This document shows, piece after piece, positions 51,929 through 62,262 of a DNA stretch of 64,000 nt. The translations under genes were made by a program, and so were the position numbers. Every line of letters begins with the position of its first letter. The first letter of the stretch is position 1. The DNA comes from Acidobacteriota bacterium (GTDB lineage: Bacteria; Acidobacteriota; Polarisedimenticolia; J045). The notes under the pieces were generated by a model that worked only from the letters and a program-made list of their open reading frames with translations, made no database searches and was not told where the DNA came from. Location: positions 186,001 to 250,000 of the forward strand of contig JAUZRX010000023.1 of the NCBI GenBank assembly GCA_030949985.1, read 5' to 3'.

Positions 51929-53320
51929 CTAGCCCGCCCCCCGCAGCGCCTCGAGGAAGAGGTCCTCGATGTGGCGGTAAGTCTTGTCCGTGGGCAGGCT
52001 CTTGCGGCAGTGGGGGAGCTTGCCGAGGGGGATGATCGCCTTGGCCATCGAGCGGTGGCCGCCGGCGGCACCGAGCTTGCCGAAGGCGGCCTTGACCACC
52101 GTGCCGGCGGCCTGGACGAAGCCCACGTTGCGCAGGGACATCACCAACTCCCCGCCGATCACCCCCGAGACCGCCGACCAGTCCACCCCTTCCACTTGCA
52201 GGCAGAAGTCGGCGAGCTGGGGAATGATGTCTTCCCGGCTGACCTCGCCGAGGTGGGAGAAGATCACCTTGTCCTCGATGCGGGCGCGGCGCAGACCCTC
52301 GGCGAAGGAGGTCAGGGTCTCCCGGGGCAGGGCCGGGCGCTCGATGCGGCGGATCCAGTTGGTGTTGGCCCGGGGAAAGAGCCAGGTGAAGGCCTCCACG
52401 TCGGCGGGGGTGACCGGGCGGTCGAGCATCTGGGTATCGGTGCGCACGGCGTAGAGCAGGGCCGTGGCCAGACGCTCGTTGACCCGCACACCTTCACAGC
52501 GCAGGTACTCGACGAGAATCGAGGCCGTCGCGCCGTAGGAATTGCGCACGTCCTTGAAGCGGGCCTCGTAGCTGGTCTGCACCGGGTGATGATCGATCAC
52601 CACGTCGACCTGGGGCAGCGGGTAGCGCAGGTGGGGGGGCTGGGTGTCGAGCATCACGATGCGGTCGTAGTGCTCGAGGTCCTCGGCGGTGATCAGCAGG
52701 GGCTCGAGGTCGAGCACCTTGCACATTTCGATGTTCTCCGGCCGGGTCACCGCGCCGAACGACCCCATCGGCATGCTGACCCGATTGCGGCCGAGCAGGG
52801 TGCGCAGGGCCAGGGCGCAGGCCAGACCATCGGGGTCGGGGTCGTCCTGCAGCAGCACCAGCACGTTCTTGGCGTCGTCGAGGGTCTCCCGCAGGCGCCG
52901 CACCTTGATCTTCGAACGTGAGAGGCGAATGTCCGAGCGCAGGGTGGTGGCGAAGCGCTCACCGACGGGAATGAAATGGGCCCAGGGGTAGTCCGCGGGG
53001 TCTACAGGGAGCTGATCGACGGGCCCGAGGGCCAGCACCAGCACGGGGGTGTCGCCGCGCTCCCGGCGCACGGCCTCGAGGACGGTGCGGAAACGGCGGC
53101 GGTCCTTGAGGGAGATCAGCAGCAGGTCGGCGGGCAGCAGGGCGCGGTAGAGGGCGCGGTCGCGAAAACGACCCCGCACCACCTCGCAGCCGTCGCGCTT
53201 GAGGGCCCGCTCGAGGGCCACCGCCTCGACGGCGAAGGCGGTCTCCTCGCTGCGGGCACCGAGGGACTCCCGCAACAGGTCGGCGTGGGAGCGACTCTGG
53301 CAGATGATTGCGTAGCGCAT
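51929..53320 (-). CDS. DHH-family phosphoesterase with extra N-terminal domain (NrnA-like)
   Basis: A 463-residue protein. Residues about 155-330 form the DHH domain with LLQDDPDPDGLACALALR (residues about 157-174), a DTQ in RIVMLDTQPPHL, and VVIDHHPVQTSY (DHH motif); residues about 350-460 form DHHA1 with GAAGGHRSMAKA (GGHR). This set fits NrnA/oligoribonuclease/pAp phosphatase or c-di-NMP phosphodiesterases. The first 150 residues resemble a TrkA-N/RCK-like Rossmann unit (MRYAIICQSRSHADLLRESL, LLPADLLLISLKDRRRFRTV) but lack a clear GxGxxG. The ATG at 53320 was preferred because the upstream extension overlaps the VanZ gene. The nucleotide substrate is not known. Confidence 0.85.
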   Translation of the reverse strand: MRYAIICQSRSHADLLRESLGARSEETAFAVEAVALERALKRDGCEVVRGRFRDRALYRALLPADLLLISLKDRRRFRTVLEAVRRERGDTPVLVLALGPVDQLPVDPADYPWAHFIPVGERFATTLRSDIRLSRSKIKVRRLRETLDDAKNVLVLLQDDPDPDGLACALALRTLLGRNRVSMPMGSFGAVTRPENIEMCKVLDLEPLLITAEDLEHYDRIVMLDTQPPHLRYPLPQVDVVIDHHPVQTSYEARFKDVRNSYGATASILVEYLRCEGVRVNERLATALLYAVRTDTQMLDRPVTPADVEAFTWLFPRANTNWIRRIERPALPRETLTSFAEGLRRARIEDKVIFSHLGEVSREDIIPQLADFCLQVEGVDWSAVSGVIGGELVMSLRNVGFVQAAGTVVKAAFGKLGAAGGHRSMAKAIIPLGKLPHCRKSLPTDKTYRHIEDLFLEALRGAG

Positions 53321-53325
53321 GGCTT

Positions 53326-53712
53326 TCAGCTCTCCGCCGGGTCCGCCGCCCGGCTGGCGACCCGCCAGCTCAGCAGGCCCACCACCAGCACGGCGCCGCC
53401 CAGGTCGGCCAGGGCATCGAGGGCCGAGGCCGTGCGTCCCGGCACGAACGCCTGGTGGATCTCGTCCAGCACGCCCCAGGCGGTGGTCACGCAGATCGCC
53501 AGCATGGCCCGCCCCCAAAGACCGCCTTGCCAACCGTCCAGCGCCCGCATCCAGAGGGCCGCCAGCAGGCCGAAGACCACGGCGTGGATGATCTTGTCCG
53601 ATCCCCCGGTAGCCCCCACGGGCAAGTTGATGTGCGAGAGCGCGAAGATCGCCGCCATCAGCAGCAGGGCGGGCCAGGCCCGGCCAACGAAACCCCAACT
53701 CACGGCGCGCAT
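53326..53712 (-). CDS. VanZ-like membrane protein
   Basis: A 128-residue protein with about four transmembrane helices (AWPALLLMAAIFALSHINLP, IIHAVVFGLLAALWMRAL, MLAICVTTAWGVLDEIHQAF, GGAVLVVGLLSWRVAS) and the VanZ pattern SDKIIHAVVFG and DEIHQAFVPGRTAS. VanZ-family proteins include a teicoplanin-resistance factor, but most have unknown roles in the envelope. It ends five bases before the DHH gene, so they are likely co-transcribed. Confidence 0.85.
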   Translation of the reverse strand: MRAVSWGFVGRAWPALLLMAAIFALSHINLPVGATGGSDKIIHAVVFGLLAALWMRALDGWQGGLWGRAMLAICVTTAWGVLDEIHQAFVPGRTASALDALADLGGAVLVVGLLSWRVASRAADPAES

Positions 53713-53739
53713 CCCCTTCCCGGTCGAGTCATGACGGAC

Positions 53740-53904
53740 CTAGCTGAACGGGTACATCAGCAGCGAGACGAGGATGCCCCCCCCGCCCAGCGCCGCCCAG
53801 AGGATCAACCCGTAGCGCAGCCGCCGCCCCGGCCTCCCCGCGATCAGGGCGAAGAAGGCACTGATCAATCCCGAGAAAAGGAGCATGTGGGCCATGTGAA
53901 ACAC
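53740..53904 (-). CDS. Small hydrophobic membrane protein (54 residues)
   Basis: A short ORF between the VanZ-like and DUF6677-like genes. It reads MFHMAHMLLFSGLISAFF at the start and LGGGGILVSLLMYPFS at the end, with two hydrophobic helices separated by a basic turn (GRPGRRLRYG). The start is GTG at 53904 or ATG at 53895; no ribosome site is strong. The clean two-helix pattern, correct strand and tight packing (10 bases from the upstream stop) argue for a real gene. No function is known. Confidence 0.55.
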   Translation of the reverse strand: MFHMAHMLLFSGLISAFFALIAGRPGRRLRYGLILWAALGGGGILVSLLMYPFS

Positions 53905-53913
53905 GGGGGCGGG

Positions 53914-54417
53914 CTACTCCTTCCTGCCAATACCGATATCCCAGGCATCGAAAATCAGCAAGATGTTCATCAGGCCGGCGGCCAGCAGGTAGGACGAGCC
54001 GTAGAGGCTCCAGGGGCGCAGGGAGCGCTGGCGACGCTGCTCGAGGGCCGGCGGCAGTCTCGTGCTTCCCGGCCGAGGATTGCGATAGACCAGCTCGCCG
54101 TAGATCGCCTTGCGGGTCAGCGGCTCGATCGGTCCCAGGGAGAGATCGGCCAACACCTGCAGCTTGGTCAGCACCGGCGCCCGCAGATCGTCCACCACCG
54201 CGAGGTTACCGCCACAGGCCAGACCGACCCCGAAGGCCGCGCCCACCAGGACCAAAAAAGCCAACGCCCGCCGGCGCCGACCCAGGTACCAGTGCCCGAG
54301 ACCGGGCAGCAACCAGGTCAGCGCTCCCGCGAGCAGGCCCCGCCCCATGGCGGCGGCGTCCAGGGGCGGCGGCTGGGGCGTCTTCTCGGCAGGCTGTTTT
54401 TTCGCGTCCCTGTTCAT
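53914..54417 (-). CDS. DUF6677-like / TM2-like membrane protein
   Basis: A 167-residue protein with four hydrophobic helices. The segment LTWLLPGLGHWYLGRRRRALAFLVLVG has the glycine-rich, two-helix turn of TM2 and DUF6677 proteins; further helices are GSSYLLAAGLMNILLIFDAW near the C terminus. The N terminus is polar (MNRDAKKQPAEKTPQPPP). The ATG at 54417 avoids overlap with rplI, whose stop is 23 bases away. It is downstream of the ribosomal genes rpsF-rpsR-rplI, an arrangement seen in some Acidobacteriota (recollection, not checked). No function is known. Confidence 0.7.
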   Translation of the reverse strand: MNRDAKKQPAEKTPQPPPLDAAAMGRGLLAGALTWLLPGLGHWYLGRRRRALAFLVLVGAAFGVGLACGGNLAVVDDLRAPVLTKLQVLADLSLGPIEPLTRKAIYGELVYRNPRPGSTRLPPALEQRRQRSLRPWSLYGSSYLLAAGLMNILLIFDAWDIGIGRKE

Positions 54418-54439
54418 CGGGATGGAGAGGCGGGCCCCC

Positions 54440-54904
54440 TCAGGAGCCGGCGCTCTCCTCCTCGGGCTCCACCTCCACCGCGAGGGTGACATCGGTCTCG
54501 CGATAGACGTGGATCAGTACGTGGTGGGTGCCGATCCGCCGGATCGGCTCCTCGAGCCGAACGTTGCGACGATCGACCTCGATCCCGCGAGCCGCGAGTT
54601 CTTCCGCGATGTCCACGTTGGTCACCGAGCCGTAGAGGGAACCCGACTCACCGGCCTTGCGGCGGAAGCGGATCACCTGCAAGTCGCCGATCTTCGCCGC
54701 GATGCGGCCGGCCTGTTCGGCTTCCCGCGCTTCCCGCGCGGCCTTGGCCCGGGACTCGGTTTCCACCTGGCGGCGGACGCCTTCCGTCAGCCGGTAAGCG
54801 AGCTGCTTGGGAATCAGGAAGTTGCGGGCGAAGCCATCGGCCACCCGCACCACGTCCCCCCGCTGCCCGAGGTCCTTGACGTTCTCTCGAAGTATGACTT
54901 CCAT
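54440..54904 (-). CDS. rplI: 50S ribosomal protein L9
   Basis: L9 binds 23S rRNA and limits ribosome slippage. The 154-residue protein starts MEVILRENVKDLGQRGDVV and has the GFARNFLIPKQLA motif, a long central helix (about 45-75) and the C-terminal domain (LYGSVTNVDIAEEL, RIGTHHVLIHVY). It lies 14 bases after rpsR in the conserved rpsF-rpsR-rplI block. There is a short acidic C terminus (VEPEEESAGS). Confidence 0.96.
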   Translation of the reverse strand: MEVILRENVKDLGQRGDVVRVADGFARNFLIPKQLAYRLTEGVRRQVETESRAKAAREAREAEQAGRIAAKIGDLQVIRFRRKAGESGSLYGSVTNVDIAEELAARGIEVDRRNVRLEEPIRRIGTHHVLIHVYRETDVTLAVEVEPEEESAGS

Positions 54905-54918
54905 CGCCTCGATCCCCT

Positions 54919-55164
54919 TCAGTCTGCCGTGTAGGGCAAGAGGGCCAGGTAGCGGGCTCTCTTGATCGCGGTGGAGAGCTGGCGCTGGTGCTTGGCGCAG
55001 GTCCCGGAAACCCGGCGGGGAAGGATCTTGCCCCGCTCAGGGATGTAGTTCTGCAAGGTGCGCAGGTCCTTGTAGTCGATGGTATCGACCTTGGCCTCGC
55101 AGAACTTGCAGTACTTCTGCCGGCGGAAGAGAAAGCGTCGGCCCCGACGTCTCGGTGTGCTCAT
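54919..55164 (-). CDS. rpsR: 30S ribosomal protein S18 (Cys-containing form)
   Basis: An 81-residue S18, starting with the basic [16 protein letters not shown] and carrying [30 protein letters not shown]. It keeps the zinc-type cysteines (YCKFCEAK, then TCAKHQ), that is, the C+ form rather than the C- form found when zinc-independent paralogues are used. The ATG overlaps the rpsF stop by four bases. Confidence 0.96.
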   Translation of the reverse strand: MSTPRRRGRRFLFRRQKYCKFCEAKVDTIDYKDLRTLQNYIPERGKILPRRVSGTCAKHQRQLSTAIKRARYLALLPYTAD

Positions 55165-55709
55165 CGATCTTCCTCCTCGGTGTCCTCGGCCGGCGCGGTC
55201 GGAGCCGCCTCGGATGGGTCAGCGGGCGTCTCCACTGGAGCCTCCGGCACGGTCTCGTCGGCCGCCTCGCTCTCCACGGGCGCGGCTTCCTCCTCAGGGG
55301 CGGCCGCAACGGCCGGCGCCGCAGCCTCGGCCTCGAGTTGAGCGGCCCGCTCCGCGGCGCGGCGCAGGTGCTCGCGCCGGGCCTCCACCAGGGCCTGCTT
55401 CTCCTCCTCGGTGGGCGGCTGCTGATGGTCCGCCCGCACGGTGAAGAAGCGCAGCCAGTGATCGGAGAGCTTGATCCGGCGCACCATCTCCCGCTCGAGT
55501 TCCGGCGGGGCGTCGAAGAGGAGCACCGTGTAGTTGCCTTCCAGGTGCTTGCGAATCGGATAGGCCAGCTTCCGCCGTCCCCAGCGGTCCACCTTGTGGA
55601 CCACACCCTGACCTTCGCTGATCATCGTCTCGAACCCGGTGATCAGCCGGTCGTGGGCATCCTCGGGAATGGTCGGATCGGCCACGAGGACCATCTCGTA
55701 GCGTCGCAT
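55161..55709 (-). CDS. rpsF: 30S ribosomal protein S6 with long acidic C-terminal tail
   Basis: The 182-residue protein has a normal S6 domain (about 1-100; [53 protein letters not shown]) and then about 80 residues of Ala/Glu/Pro-rich sequence ([33 protein letters not shown]). Typical S6 is 95-135 residues. The ATG at 55709 gives the family-typical start. It heads the rpsF-rpsR-rplI group. The tail probably projects from the subunit surface near S18; its function is unknown. Confidence 0.94.
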   Translation of the reverse strand: MRRYEMVLVADPTIPEDAHDRLITGFETMISEGQGVVHKVDRWGRRKLAYPIRKHLEGNYTVLLFDAPPELEREMVRRIKLSDHWLRFFTVRADHQQPPTEEEKQALVEARREHLRRAAERAAQLEAEAAAPAVAAAPEEEAAPVESEAADETVPEAPVETPADPSEAAPTAPAEDTEEEDR

Positions 55710-55851
55710 GTTGTTGTCCCTCCCGGACTGTTGGCCCCGACGTGCGCCGGGGCGAGGGTTGTGGTCTCGGCTCCCCGGGGAGCCGGACAGGGCAGCGCAT
55801 GGTAGCACCGCCCCCCCGGCCCCGCCAGAGCCCCTGGAGGCTGGCCTCGAC

Positions 55852-57963
<2,112 letters not shown>

Positions 57964-58023
57964 TCTCGTCAAACCTCCCTCATCGAGCCGCCGCGGACCC
58001 TCCCGGTCACGACCTGCCGGGGC

Positions 58024-58611
58024 TCAATCCCCGGCCGGCTCGCTGGTCTTCTTCCTGTTGAACCGACCCATGGCCGCTTCCACGCCTTCGGCGAGAATCG
58101 CTTCCACGGCCGCCGCGCCGGTCTCCACCGCCTCGGCCAGCGCCGCTGCTTCCTCGGCGGAAGGCCGGCTGAGCACGTGGCGAGCCAGCTTCGCGCCGCC
58201 ACCGGGCGGTCGTCCTATGCCCAGGCGCACCCGCAGGAAATCCCGGGTTCCCAGGTGCGCCGCAATGGAGGTCAGGCCGTTGTGACCGGCGAGCCCTCCG
58301 CCCGCCTTGATGCGCACCACGCCGGGAGCCAGGTCGGCCTCGTCGTGGACCACCACCAGGTCGGCGGGCTCCAACCCGTGGTAGGCGAGAAGCGGCCGGG
58401 CCGCCTCGCCGGAGAGATTCATGAAGGTCAAGGGCTCGGCCAGGATCACCGGAGTCTTCCCGATCCGGCCCTTGCCGTAACGTGCCCGGTGGCGCTGGCG
58501 GTCGATTTCGACGCCGTGCCGCCGGGCCAGTTCTTCGATCACGGCATAGCCCACGTTGTGACGGGTCCCGGCATACTCCGGTCCGGGATTTCCCAGCCCG
58601 AGAATCAACAT
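58024..58611 (-). CDS. pth: Peptidyl-tRNA hydrolase
   Basis: Pth rescues peptidyl-tRNAs dropped from ribosomes. The 195-residue protein has GLGNPGPEYAGTRHNVGY (catalytic His near residue 19), PLTFMNLSGEAARPLL, VVHDEADLAPGVVRIKAGGG (catalytic Asp) and GGLAGHNGLTSIAAHLGT. Length is typical. It lies 21 bases after rplY, the classic rplY-pth pair. Confidence 0.96.
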   Translation of the reverse strand: MLILGLGNPGPEYAGTRHNVGYAVIEELARRHGVEIDRQRHRARYGKGRIGKTPVILAEPLTFMNLSGEAARPLLAYHGLEPADLVVVHDEADLAPGVVRIKAGGGLAGHNGLTSIAAHLGTRDFLRVRLGIGRPPGGGAKLARHVLSRPSAEEAAALAEAVETGAAAVEAILAEGVEAAMGRFNRKKTSEPAGD

Positions 58612-58632
58612 GCCGGCCGCGTCACCCCGCCG

Positions 58633-59289
58633 CTATTCTTCCGCGGTCTCGGCCTCGGCGGCGGCGGCAGCCTCGGCTTCGGCCTCGGCGGCGGCGGCCG
58701 CTTCGGCTTCTTCCTCCTCGGAGGCCGACTTGCCGGCACACACGCAGATCGTCTCGGTCGGCGGTGTGACCAGTTCGACCTTCTCGGGCAGGGGCAGATC
58801 CTTGGCTTCCAGGTGCTGCCCCACGTGCAGGTCGCTGATGTCCACCGGCAGGTTGTCCGGGATCAGGCCCGGCAGGGTCTTGACCTGCACCTGGCGGTTG
58901 ACGAAGTCGATCAGGCCGCCCTCGGTCTTGACGCCCACCGGGGTTCCGGTCAACTCCACCGGCACGCTGACCACGATCAGCTCGTCGAGTTCGACCCGGA
59001 CGAAATCGGCGTGGAGCAGGGCCTCGGTGGCCGGATGCCGCTGGACGTCGCGCAGCATCACCATCCGCTTGAGTTCCCGGTCACCGACCTTGAGCTGGAT
59101 CAGCGTGTTCCAGCCGCGAGGCGATTCGAGCACCGCCTCGATGGGGCGGGGATCGACCTGGACGCTGACGGGGTCCCGACCACCGCCGTAGACCACGGCA
59201 GGAATCTTCCCCGCCTTCCGCAGCCGACGCGAGGCGTTTTTGCCCGCCTCGTCCCTCTCGATGACTTCGATGTGGAGTTCCTGGCTCAT
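58633..59289 (-). CDS. rplY: 50S ribosomal protein L25 (CTC type) with acidic repeat tail
   Basis: A 218-residue CTC-type L25 that binds 5S rRNA. It has the N-terminal L25 domain (about 5-95; EAGKNASRRLRKAGKIPAVVYGGGRDP) and the C-terminal beta domain (about 100-180), followed by about 30 residues of Glu/Ala repeats (EEEEAEAAAAAEAEAEA, AAAAAEAETAEE). The ATG at 59289 has AAGGG upstream. It is downstream of prs and upstream of pth, as often seen in bacteria. The repeat tail is encoded by GCC/GAG-type tandem codons near 58633-58720. Confidence 0.94.
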   Translation of the reverse strand: MSQELHIEVIERDEAGKNASRRLRKAGKIPAVVYGGGRDPVSVQVDPRPIEAVLESPRGWNTLIQLKVGDRELKRMVMLRDVQRHPATEALLHADFVRVELDELIVVSVPVELTGTPVGVKTEGGLIDFVNRQVQVKTLPGLIPDNLPVDISDLHVGQHLEAKDLPLPEKVELVTPPTETICVCAGKSASEEEEAEAAAAAEAEAEAAAAAEAETAEE

Positions 59290-59347
59290 GGTCAAAGCCC
59301 TTCCTCGAAACATGGCCGTCCCACCGTTCGTCCCGCGCCCCGGGGCC

Positions 59348-60307
59348 CTAGACGAACAGGGAACTGATCGATGAGTGCGTGTGGGTCCTCTTGATCGCCT
59401 CGGCCAGCAGCCAGGCCACCGAGAGAACCTTGATCTTTCCGCCCTCGCGCCGCCCCTCCCCGGGTGGGTAGGTGTTGGTCACGGCGATCTCGGCGACGGG
59501 GCATTCTGCCAGCCGCTCCATGGCTTTGCCAGAAAGAACCGCGTGGGTGAAGCAACCCCGGACCGAGCGGGCCCCGTTGTCCAGCAGGGAACGGGTGGCG
59601 CCGACCATGGTCCCGGCAGTGTCGATGATGTCGTCGACGATGATGCAGTCCCGTCCGGCCACTTCCCCGATCAGGTGGATCGACTCGGCCACGTTCGGCC
59701 CCGTCCGCCGCTTGTCGACGATGGCCAGCTCGGCCCCCAGGCGCTTGGCGTAGAAGCGGGCCCGCTCCACGCCCCCCGCGTCCGGCGAGACGATGGTGGG
59801 CGATTCGAGGGGCAGTTCCGACAGGTAGTCCACGAAGACCGGGGCGGCGTAGAGGTGGTCGACGGGAATGCTGAAAAAGCCCTGTATGGCCGGTGCGTGC
59901 AGGTCCATCGCCAGCACCCGGTCGGCTCCCGCCGATTGAATCAGGTCGGCCACCAGCTTGGCGCTGATCGGCACCCGGGGCTTGTCCTTGCGCTCCTGGC
60001 GGGCGTAGCCGTAGTAGGGCACCACCGCCGTGACCCGCGCCGCCGAGGAACGTTTGAAGGCGTCGAGCATCAGCAGCAGTTCGAGCAGGTTGTCCGCCGG
60101 GGGCGAGATGGGCTGGATCAGGAAGACGTCGGCCCCCCGCACGTTCTCCATCACCTGGCAGTGAATCTCGCCGTCGCTGAAGCGTCCGAGTTCGATCCGG
60201 CCCTCGGGCAGCCCCAGCACCTGGCAGATCTCCTGCGTCAGGGCCGGGTGCGCTGTTCCCCCGAAGACCTTCATGGTACCGAAGGCCGCGCTGTTGACCG
60301 TTTCCAT
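59348..60307 (-). CDS. prs: Ribose-phosphate pyrophosphokinase (PRPP synthetase)
   Basis: Makes PRPP from ribose-5-phosphate and ATP for nucleotide and histidine synthesis. The 319-residue protein has ELGRFSDGEIHCQVMENVRG, the PYYGYARQERKDKPR flexible loop region, DLHAPAIQGFF and the PRPP signature CIIVDDIIDTAGTM. Start ATG at 60307 (a GTG lies one codon upstream). The rplY stop-to-gene gap is short, so it is in an ispE-spoVG-prs-rplY-pth set. Confidence 0.96.
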   Translation of the reverse strand: METVNSAAFGTMKVFGGTAHPALTQEICQVLGLPEGRIELGRFSDGEIHCQVMENVRGADVFLIQPISPPADNLLELLLMLDAFKRSSAARVTAVVPYYGYARQERKDKPRVPISAKLVADLIQSAGADRVLAMDLHAPAIQGFFSIPVDHLYAAPVFVDYLSELPLESPTIVSPDAGGVERARFYAKRLGAELAIVDKRRTGPNVAESIHLIGEVAGRDCIIVDDIIDTAGTMVGATRSLLDNGARSVRGCFTHAVLSGKAMERLAECPVAEIAVTNTYPPGEGRREGGKIKVLSVAWLLAEAIKRTHTHSSISSLFV

Positions 60308-60352
60308 CACTGAGTCTTTCCTTGGCGCCCGCGACTGGTGGGGCGCGATGAG

Positions 60353-60742
60353 TTAGATCCCCGGAATCCCGGGCCTCCCGCCGCTGCCGGTCGGCGCCTC
60401 CGGCAGGGGCCGGGAGGGGCCGGCCTGCGGCGCACCCAGGGGAGCGGTGGCCTCTTTCGGCCGGCGAATCCGCCGCGCGGCGCTTCCCGCCGCCAGAACC
60501 TCTTCGTACTTCGCCAGTACCCTCTCTTCGATCATCCGCCGGGTTTCACTGTTCAGCGGATGGGCCACGTCCCGGAAAGCGCCGTTCTTCCGCCGCTTGG
60601 AGGGCATGGAAATGAACAGCCCGCTCTGCCCGGCGATCACCTTGATGTCGGACACCATGAAACAGCGATCGAAGACGATCGTCACGTAGGCCTTGAGCTT
60701 TTCTTCGTCGACCGGGAAGACGCGTACGTCGGTAATCTCCAT
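60353..60742 (-). CDS. spoVG: SpoVG-family RNA/DNA-binding protein
   Basis: SpoVG binds RNA and DNA and modulates gene expression and septation in several bacteria. The 129-residue protein has the conserved core (MEITDVRVFPVDEEKLKAYV, VSDIKVIAGQSGLFISMPSK, FRDVAHPLNSETRRMIEERV, about 1-85) and then a Pro/Gly/Ala-rich tail (about 95-129). The tail is not in Bacillus SpoVG (about 97 residues). It lies six bases after the ispE stop, upstream of prs. Confidence 0.93.
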   Translation of the reverse strand: MEITDVRVFPVDEEKLKAYVTIVFDRCFMVSDIKVIAGQSGLFISMPSKRRKNGAFRDVAHPLNSETRRMIEERVLAKYEEVLAAGSAARRIRRPKEATAPLGAPQAGPSRPLPEAPTGSGGRPGIPGI

Positions 60743-60748
60743 CGGAGC

Positions 60749-61675
60749 CTACTCCTCCCCCACCGGACTGTCAGTCACCCGCAGACGCTCCACCTCGGCA
60801 CGTCGGAGCGTGCGGGAAATCTCGATCCAGCTTGCTTGACCACCCTCCTCCACCAGGTGCCCCGCAGCCTCGCGGGCGGAAGCCTCCGTGGGAAAGACTC
60901 CATAGACCACCGACCCGCTGCCGGTCATCGTGGCCCTCGCCCCTTCCTCCTCCAGCCGGCGCACCAACCCGCCAATTTCGGGGTCGAGCGCCATCGCCGC
61001 CGGCAGCAGTTGATTGCCGACCGGCGGCGGGCCCTGGGCCCCTTCCTGCAGGTAGCGCAGGAACCGCTGGATGTTAGGGGCTTTGCCCGCGGCCGTCAAT
61101 CCCCTCCGGGCGCGCTCGAAAACGGTCGCCGTCGCCAGCCCCGCCCCCCCGGCCACCAGCACGAGAAACAGAGTGGCAGGTTCGTCCAGGGGACGCAGGC
61201 GGTCTCCCCGGCCCTCTCCGAGAGCCGTGCCGCCCTCGATCAGGAAGGGCACGTCCGCCCCCAACGCGGCCCCCAGCCTCGACAACCGAGCGGCCCCCAA
61301 GGGTCGGCCCGCCAGGCGGTCGAGGCCGTCGAGCACCGCCGCCGCATCGGCGCTGCCGCCCCCCAACCCCGCCTGGGCAGGAATCCTCTTGTCGAGGACG
61401 ATCTCCACCGCCTCCGAACGTCCTGTCTCGGCCAGCCAGGCCCGGGCCGCGCGCAGCGCCAGGTTCCGCTCCGGGGCCACGTCCAGGGGCCGGCCCGCGA
61501 GACGCAGCGCCACCGACGGCTCCTCGGCGTCCCGCAGGCCCAGGATCACCCGGTCCGCCAGGTCGATAGTCTGGAAAACCGTGGCGATTTCGGTGTAGCC
61601 GTCGTCCCGGGGGCCGAGCAGATCGAGAACCCAATTGATCTTGGCGAAGGCCCGGACCTCGATCCGCCGCCTCAT
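60749..61675 (-). CDS. ispE: 4-diphosphocytidyl-2-C-methyl-D-erythritol kinase
   Basis: A GHMP kinase of the MEP isoprenoid pathway. The 308-residue protein has AFAKINWVLDLLGPRDDGYTE at the N terminus (AKIN motif), the ATP-binding PAQAGLGGGSADAAAVL and the C-terminal GSGSVVYGVFPTE. It starts with ATG at 61675, which overlaps the LolB-like stop by four bases. It is the only MEP-pathway gene in the window. Confidence 0.95.
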   Translation of the reverse strand: MRRRIEVRAFAKINWVLDLLGPRDDGYTEIATVFQTIDLADRVILGLRDAEEPSVALRLAGRPLDVAPERNLALRAARAWLAETGRSEAVEIVLDKRIPAQAGLGGGSADAAAVLDGLDRLAGRPLGAARLSRLGAALGADVPFLIEGGTALGEGRGDRLRPLDEPATLFLVLVAGGAGLATATVFERARRGLTAAGKAPNIQRFLRYLQEGAQGPPPVGNQLLPAAMALDPEIGGLVRRLEEEGARATMTGSGSVVYGVFPTEASAREAAGHLVEEGGQASWIEISRTLRRAEVERLRVTDSPVGEE

Positions 61676-62262
61676 GCCCCCCCCTCCCCGGAGGACGCGG
61701 CGGCCCCGTCATCCAGCAGGCGCCATCCCGCAGGCACCGCCGGCCAGCGGAAGCCCTGTCCGGAGGGTCTTTGGCGCGTCTTCCACAGACGCAGCCGCCC
61801 GCCGGCTTGGGAGAGCACCTCCAGGTCGGCCTCGCTCTCCGGCACCCGGCGCCAGGTCCCGAGGGTCTCCGGCTCCCGTCCCCGCAGCAGATCCTCGAGC
61901 AGGGCCGCGGTCAGGGGCAGGCCGGTCCAGCGTTTCCAGGTCGCCTCCGTGTCGGCTCCGTCGACCACGACGCGCCGCCGGGGGAAGAGCAGCCGCAGGC
62001 GCCCCCCACCGGCGGCCCCCGCCAGCACGGCCCCGGCCACCCGGCCGCGCACCTCGAAGACGATGCCCCCGGACGGGCAGTGGCGCAGGGCGATGCGGGC
62101 GGTGGCGGATCGCTCCCCGGGGGGAGCCTCCCAGCGGGCCCGCAGGCGGTAGTCGATGCAGCCCCCGGTCTCGGGCGGGGTCGCAGCCCGGCGCGCTCCC
62201 GCACAACCGACGGCCCCCCCCAGCAGCAGCAGGACCCACAGTCCCGCCGCCCGTCGGCTCAC
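61672..62262 (-). CDS. LolB-like lipoprotein
   Basis: A 196-residue protein with a lipoprotein signal (LWVLLLLGGAVGC, Cys about residue 21) and a beta-rich domain with ARWEAPPGERSATARIALRH, GRLRLLFPRRRVVVDGADTE and LPLTAALLEDLLRG, which recalls LolB/DUF4292-type outer-membrane lipoprotein receptors. In bacteria with LolB, the gene is often beside ispE and prs, as here. Identity is too low to be certain. The GTG start at 62262 overlaps the upstream TPR gene by four bases (GTGA). Confidence 0.68.
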   Translation of the reverse strand: MSRRAAGLWVLLLLGGAVGCAGARRAATPPETGGCIDYRLRARWEAPPGERSATARIALRHCPSGGIVFEVRGRVAGAVLAGAAGGGRLRLLFPRRRVVVDGADTEATWKRWTGLPLTAALLEDLLRGREPETLGTWRRVPESEADLEVLSQAGGRLRLWKTRQRPSGQGFRWPAVPAGWRLLDDGAAASSGEGGA

